A stretch of DNA of 64,000 bases. It comes from Candidatus Cohnella colombiensis. Lineage in GTDB: Bacteria > Bacillota > Bacilli > Paenibacillales > Paenibacillaceae. Positions 60,130 through 64,000 of the stretch are shown here, one piece after another; position 1 is the first letter of the stretch; every line of letters starts with the position of its first letter. Position numbers and translations under genes: made by a program. The stretch is from contig CP119317.1 in NCBI GenBank assembly GCA_029203125.1, positions 1,860,001 through 1,924,000 on the forward strand, read 5' to 3'. Below the pieces are notes generated by a model. That model ran no database searches and was not told where the DNA came from. It worked only from the letters and a program-made list of their open reading frames with translations.

Positions 60130-62751
60130 CTAGGATGGTATTCGTTGTTGATACTGTTCCATCGTCATAAGCACCTCGCGAGGCTTACTGCCCTCATAAG
60201 GTCCGACTATCCCTTTCGCTTCCATTGAATCAATGAGACGCGCCGCACGCGTATAACCTACTCGCATCCGTCGCTGTAACAACGATACCGATGCATGCTT
60301 TGCTTCAATAACAATTTGTACAGCCTGCTCAAATAGCTCATCCAAAACCTCGTCAGCCACACTCGGTTCACTATCGTCAATCTCAGGAACGAGATCCTCG
60401 TTATATTCCGCTTCTGCTTGTCCACGGGCATAATTAACAATTGCCTCCACCTCGTTATCCGAGAGGAATGCACCTTGAACCCGAATCGGCTTAGAAGCAC
60501 CCATTGGCAGGAAGAGCATATCTCCACGTCCGAGCAACTTTTCTGCTCCGACCATGTCGAGAATCGTGCGCGAATCGACCTGTGACGAAACACCAAATGC
60601 AATCCGACTTGGGATGTTCGCTTTGATGACGCCCGTTATGACGTCTACAGAAGGTCGTTGCGTCGCAATGATCAGATGAATGCCTGCTGCGCGCGCCATC
60701 TGTGCAAGACGCGTTATCGACTCTTCCACGTCTCCAGCCGCAACCATCATCAAATCTGCGAGCTCATCAACGAGTACAACGATATAAGGTAATACCCCGT
60801 CAGCGTTATCACCACTCATCATGAGTGTATTGTAGCCTTCAATATTTCTCGTACCCGACTTTGAAAACTTCTCATAGCGCTTCTCCATCTCTACAACGAT
60901 CTTCTTCAGTGCTAACGATGCACGACGAGGATCGGTAACGACAGGAGCTAGCAAATGTGGAATCCCGTTATATACGTTCAATTCAACCATTTTCGGGTCA
61001 ATCATCAGGAACTTAACTTCATCTGGTTTAGCTTTATAGAGCAAGCTCGTAATAATACCATTAATACAGACCGATTTCCCTGAGCCTGTAGCCCCTGCAA
61101 CGAGCAAGTGGGGCATCTTCGCCAAATTCCCAACGATCGGAAGACCTGAGATATCACGCCCGAATGCAACTGTTAACTTCGCAGATGACTCTTGGAACGG
61201 AGTAGATTCCAGCACCTCACGAAGTGTAACAATACTCACTTCATTGTTCGGAACTTCGATGCCAATCGCTGATTTACCCGGAATCGGAGCTTCCATCCGA
61301 ATGTCTTTAGCCGCTAGTGCAAGCGCAATATCGTCCGTTAAGCTAACGATCCGACTGACTTTAACGCCAACATCAGGCTGTAGTTCATAGCGTGTAACCG
61401 CCGGACCGCGAGCTACATCTAGTACTTTAGCCCTCACACCGAAGCTTTCGAGTGTTGCTTCAAGCTTACGAGCAGTATTCATATAATCAGCTGCATTACC
61501 GGATTTCCCAGCACCATTAGGCTTGTCCAACAAATTGACGCTAGGTAAGCGGTAAGGCTTAGGTACTTTCTTAACTGGCTTTGGAGCAACAGGCGCAGAT
61601 GGAGAAGTCTCACCTTGTTGCACAGGTGACTCTTGACCTAATTCCATCTCGTCTTGTACTAAATTTTCAGGAGCAGCCTCATGCGCAAGTTCATCGTCGT
61701 CCGGAATAGGCGCACCGTCATCGTCCATATTCTGATCATCATATTCTTGATATGCTTCTGAATAAAAATCAGTAAATCGTGGTTCATTCTGTTGTTCTAC
61801 TTCTTCTTGTACATGTCCCTGTTCAGACAGGGGAGTATGTAGTGCTTCATCGCGTAAGTTATTACCCTTCTCCTCGCGTGGCTTTTCTCGTGCCACTATT
61901 TCTTCGTCCCATTCGTCTTGCTCTTGTTGCAAATCTCGATCCGCTTTTCCATGGAATAATTGGAAAAATAACGGCGTCTTGCGTTGTCTTGGAGAAAAAG
62001 GGGGCTCATCCATTTCATCTTCATGTGTAGCTACGACAGGCGGTTCAATATCATCCTTCCTCTTAAGTCCCCCACCTTGTGATTTTACAGGAATGATCTT
62101 CGCCTTTTGGAGCTTGCGCCCTGAAGACAGCCGCGCAGCGAGCAAGGGCATCACCCGCATGATAAATAAACGTACCGTCCGAATCATCTCTACATAGGAT
62201 CGATTCGTGATCAACATAATCGCAATCGCAAATTCTATAATTAAGATGAATTTCGCGCCATAATATCCGAACATCCAGAAGAAGATTGAATATTGAATCG
62301 CGCCAATGAAGCCTCCTCCAACGACCTTTTCAGAGAAGGAAAGCTCTTGACCTGTAGGTAGCTGCCAGAGCTGTTCACGTAATTGCGTCATCGTCTGCTC
62401 TAATATAGTTGATGGAGTGATTGCACCAATGACTCCTAGGCTATTGTCGATGACCGACATCGCACTCCACAGTGTAAATCCAAGCCCAACAATAATAAAG
62501 CCACTTCGTCTTGCATTCCACCCACGAGGCCAAGTGCGTTTCACCATGACATACAGTCCAACCCATATCCCTGCTAAAGCTAACATATAATAATGAATGC
62601 CCAATAAAAAGCCGAATAGCTTGGATAGAGAACGTCCTACCGCTGCTTCGCCAGAAAGGGCAATAATCGATATCGTAATTAATAATATGCCATATACTTC
62701 GTATTTCAAGTTTGTTCCAAATGAAGCACGTTTCTTTTTACGCTTTGCCAA
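60130..62751 (-). CDS. ftsK: DNA translocase FtsK/SpoIIIE
   Basis: About 873 residues. Four membrane helices up to residue 170, an acidic linker of about 220 residues, then the motor: VAGATGSGKSVCINGI (Walker A), VVLVDELADLMMVA (Walker B) and a C-terminal gamma domain (LLQRRMRVGYTRAARLIDSM). It moves chromosome DNA through the septum or into the forespore. The TTG at 62751 follows GGGAGGTGG. The open frame continues upstream without support. Confidence 0.96.
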   Translation of the reverse strand: MAKRKKKRASFGTNLKYEVYGILLITISIIALSGEAAVGRSLSKLFGFLLGIHYYMLALAGIWVGLYVMVKRTWPRGWNARRSGFIIVGLGFTLWSAMSVIDNSLGVIGAITPSTILEQTMTQLREQLWQLPTGQELSFSEKVVGGGFIGAIQYSIFFWMFGYYGAKFILIIEFAIAIMLITNRSYVEMIRTVRLFIMRVMPLLAARLSSGRKLQKAKIIPVKSQGGGLKRKDDIEPPVVATHEDEMDEPPFSPRQRKTPLFFQLFHGKADRDLQQEQDEWDEEIVAREKPREEKGNNLRDEALHTPLSEQGHVQEEVEQQNEPRFTDFYSEAYQEYDDQNMDDDGAPIPDDDELAHEAAPENLVQDEMELGQESPVQQGETSPSAPVAPKPVKKVPKPYRLPSVNLLDKPNGAGKSGNAADYMNTARKLEATLESFGVRAKVLDVARGPAVTRYELQPDVGVKVSRIVSLTDDIALALAAKDIRMEAPIPGKSAIGIEVPNNEVSIVTLREVLESTPFQESSAKLTVAFGRDISGLPIVGNLAKMPHLLVAGATGSGKSVCINGIITSLLYKAKPDEVKFLMIDPKMVELNVYNGIPHLLAPVVTDPRRASLALKKIVVEMEKRYEKFSKSGTRNIEGYNTLMMSGDNADGVLPYIVVLVDELADLMMVAAGDVEESITRLAQMARAAGIHLIIATQRPSVDVITGVIKANIPSRIAFGVSSQVDSRTILDMVGAEKLLGRGDMLFLPMGASKPIRVQGAFLSDNEVEAIVNYARGQAEAEYNEDLVPEIDDSEPSVADEVLDELFEQAVQIVIEAKHASVSLLQRRMRVGYTRAARLIDSMEAKGIVGPYEGSKPREVLMTMEQYQQRIPS

Positions 62752-62848
62752 TCTTGCCACCTCCCGGTTCAATATTATACCACAGTTGCGCTGAAGGTGG
62801 CAGAATAACCCGGTTACATAAGGATTGGCATACATACAATATTTTACT

Positions 62849-63100
62849 TTATTGTTTCCAGGTCAATTGTTCTTCCGCTTCTATCTTTGGCACATATCGA
62901 ATGCTCTGGCCAGGAGCATATTCATTGTTCAGATAGCTTTGGAGCGGACCGGAGATTACTCTCACGATCCGACCTATGCCCGGGACAGTCGGAATGACTT
63001 GAAGCATTACCCCATTGATTGTGACTTCAACGAATGGACCAGGCTCCTGATTCATTCCGTCAAACACAAGCTCATGTGGCATCACTGTATAGATCGTCAT
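62849..63100 (-). CDS. ylzJ: YlzJ-like protein
   Basis: 83 residues. MTIYTVMPHELVFDGM and the proline-rich IPTVPGIGRIVRVISGPLQS are as in YlzJ. Start overlaps the stop of tepA (ATGA), so the two are coupled. Unknown role. Confidence 0.9.
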   Translation of the reverse strand: MTIYTVMPHELVFDGMNQEPGPFVEVTINGVMLQVIPTVPGIGRIVRVISGPLQSYLNNEYAPGQSIRYVPKIEAEEQLTWKQ

Positions 63101-63843
63101 TGTGCCTTATCCTCCACTTTCTTCATCTTTCGCTCTGCGATTCGCTTATTCAGTTCCTTTAGCGCTTCGCCAAGACCTCCTACTCCGTCGATCAGCCCAT
63201 GCTTCACAGCGTCAGCACCGATGACCGTTGTTCCAATATCTCTTGTAAGCTCTCCTGTTTTGAACATCAGATCTTTGAATGTTTCCTCTGTAATATGTGA
63301 ATGGCGAACGACAAATCGAGTAACCCGCTCTTGCATTTTTTCCAAATATTCAAACGTTTGAGGAACTCCGATAACCAATCCATTCATCCGAATGGGGTGA
63401 ATGGTCATTGTGGCAGTTTCCGCTATCAATTTGTAATCCGAAGAAACCGCAATCGGCACACCAATCGAATGTCCTCCGCCTAGCACTAGTGTAACTGTAG
63501 GCTTGCTCATTGAAGAGATCATCTCTGCAATCGCTAGCCCTGCCTCAACATCGCCCCCAACCGTATTTAGCACAATTAGCAACCCTTCAATCGATTGATT
63601 TTGTTCAACGGCAACTAGCTGTGGGATGACATGCTCATATTTCGTCGTTTTATTTTGCGGAGGGAGCATCAGATGACCTTCAATCTGACCAATGATGGTA
63701 AGACAGAATATATTCGATTCCTGTGTTGGGATCGATGCTTGCCCTAGCTCAACGATGCTTTCCGTTACCTCAGCATTACGTTCCTCTGTGTTGTTCTGCC
63801 CTTCAGTCGCATCCTTCTTCTCACGAGTCGTCTCATCACTCAT
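63097..63843 (-). CDS. tepA: ClpP-like protease (TepA/YmfB-like)
   Basis: 248 residues. A ClpP fold: LIVLNTVGGDVEAGLAIAEM, LVLGGGHSIGVPIAVSSDYK with the expected serine, then MTIHPIRMNGLV with a histidine. An N-terminal tail of about 45 residues is rich in Glu and Thr. It may act on exported or sporulation proteins. RBS GGAGG. Confidence 0.93.
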   Translation of the reverse strand: MSDETTREKKDATEGQNNTEERNAEVTESIVELGQASIPTQESNIFCLTIIGQIEGHLMLPPQNKTTKYEHVIPQLVAVEQNQSIEGLLIVLNTVGGDVEAGLAIAEMISSMSKPTVTLVLGGGHSIGVPIAVSSDYKLIAETATMTIHPIRMNGLVIGVPQTFEYLEKMQERVTRFVVRHSHITEETFKDLMFKTGELTRDIGTTVIGADAVKHGLIDGVGGLGEALKELNKRIAERKMKKVEDKAQ

Positions 63844-63877
63844 GTTCTGTCCTCCAGTCGCCTATGTACTTCATCTC

Positions 63878-64000
63878 TTAAGATCGGCTTGACATAGTAT
63901 GGACGTAGCGTTGCCAATTATTCTGAGCTCCGCCTCCGTAAGTCCCCTTCTGATACGTAGCAGACTTCACAAAGCGGACATGAGAGACCTTATTTGCCCC
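63878..64000 (-). CDS. C-terminal end of an unidentified gene, cut by window edge
   Basis: 40 codons open to the edge and ending in TAA at 63878, with KVSHVRFVKSATYQKGTYGG and then NNWQRYVHTMSSRS. It is on the same strand as tepA, 35 bp ahead. In Bacillus the gene here is rnjB, but the visible end does not let me confirm that. Confidence 0.5.
   Translation of the reverse strand, partial: GANKVSHVRFVKSATYQKGTYGGGAQNNWQRYVHTMSSRS

Overview
The window looks like the chromosome of a spore-forming, low-GC Gram-positive bacterium of the Paenibacillus/Cohnella kind. Support comes from gene content and order on the right side: rny-ymdB-spoVS, recA-recX, cinA-pgsA, rodZ-ymfK-ymfJ-ymfI-ymfH-ymfF, ftsK/spoIIIE-ylzJ-tepA and miaB-ricA. 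Strong AGGAGG-type ribosome binding sites, a sigma-H type promoter and a Gram-positive LexA box agree with this.

Region 1 (1-31691) is a large integron-like gene-cassette array. It holds 42 cassettes (the first cut by the window edge), all read from the minus strand, with 41 GC-rich palindromic sites of mostly 150-200 bp between AT-rich genes. Each site begins with an RYYYAAC-like box and ends with a GTTRRRY-like box, and the variable bases of these boxes match at the two ends of one cassette rather than at the two ends of one site. That is the footprint of a circular cassette cut at G^TT, as in integron attC sites. Cargo is typical of cassettes: VOC and GNAT proteins, a macrodomain, HAD and HIT proteins, a nucleotidyltransferase resembling aminoglycoside-modifying enzymes, DinB, PaiB, a ParE-type toxin-antitoxin pair, a HEPN-motif protein, lipoproteins, small membrane proteins and many unknowns. 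One cassette has no gene, only an 83-bp tandem repeat.

Region 2 (31692-33523) is the recombination end. The three cassettes next to it are base-identical copies of cassettes lying 2.7-10 kb deeper in the array, which implies recent activity. A candidate attachment site lies at 31682-31730, followed by a 30-bp tandem repeat and then a tyrosine recombinase (32115-33284). The recombinase has the full R-K-H-R-H-Y catalytic set but lacks the IntI-specific insertion, carries a different N-terminal domain, and points in the same direction as the cassettes. I read this as a non-IntI, integron-like cassette system in a Firmicute.

Region 3 (33524-64000) is conserved chromosome: an MFS transporter; a biotin ECF transporter (ATPase, ATPase-EcfT fusion, BioY) with a BirA operator; ricA-miaB; a PduL-like acyltransferase; 2-oxoacid:ferredoxin oxidoreductase; a dipeptidase; spoVS, ymdB, rny, recX, recA, cinA, pgsA, yajQ, rodZ, the ymf cluster, a SleB-like hydrolase, ftsK, ylzJ and tepA.
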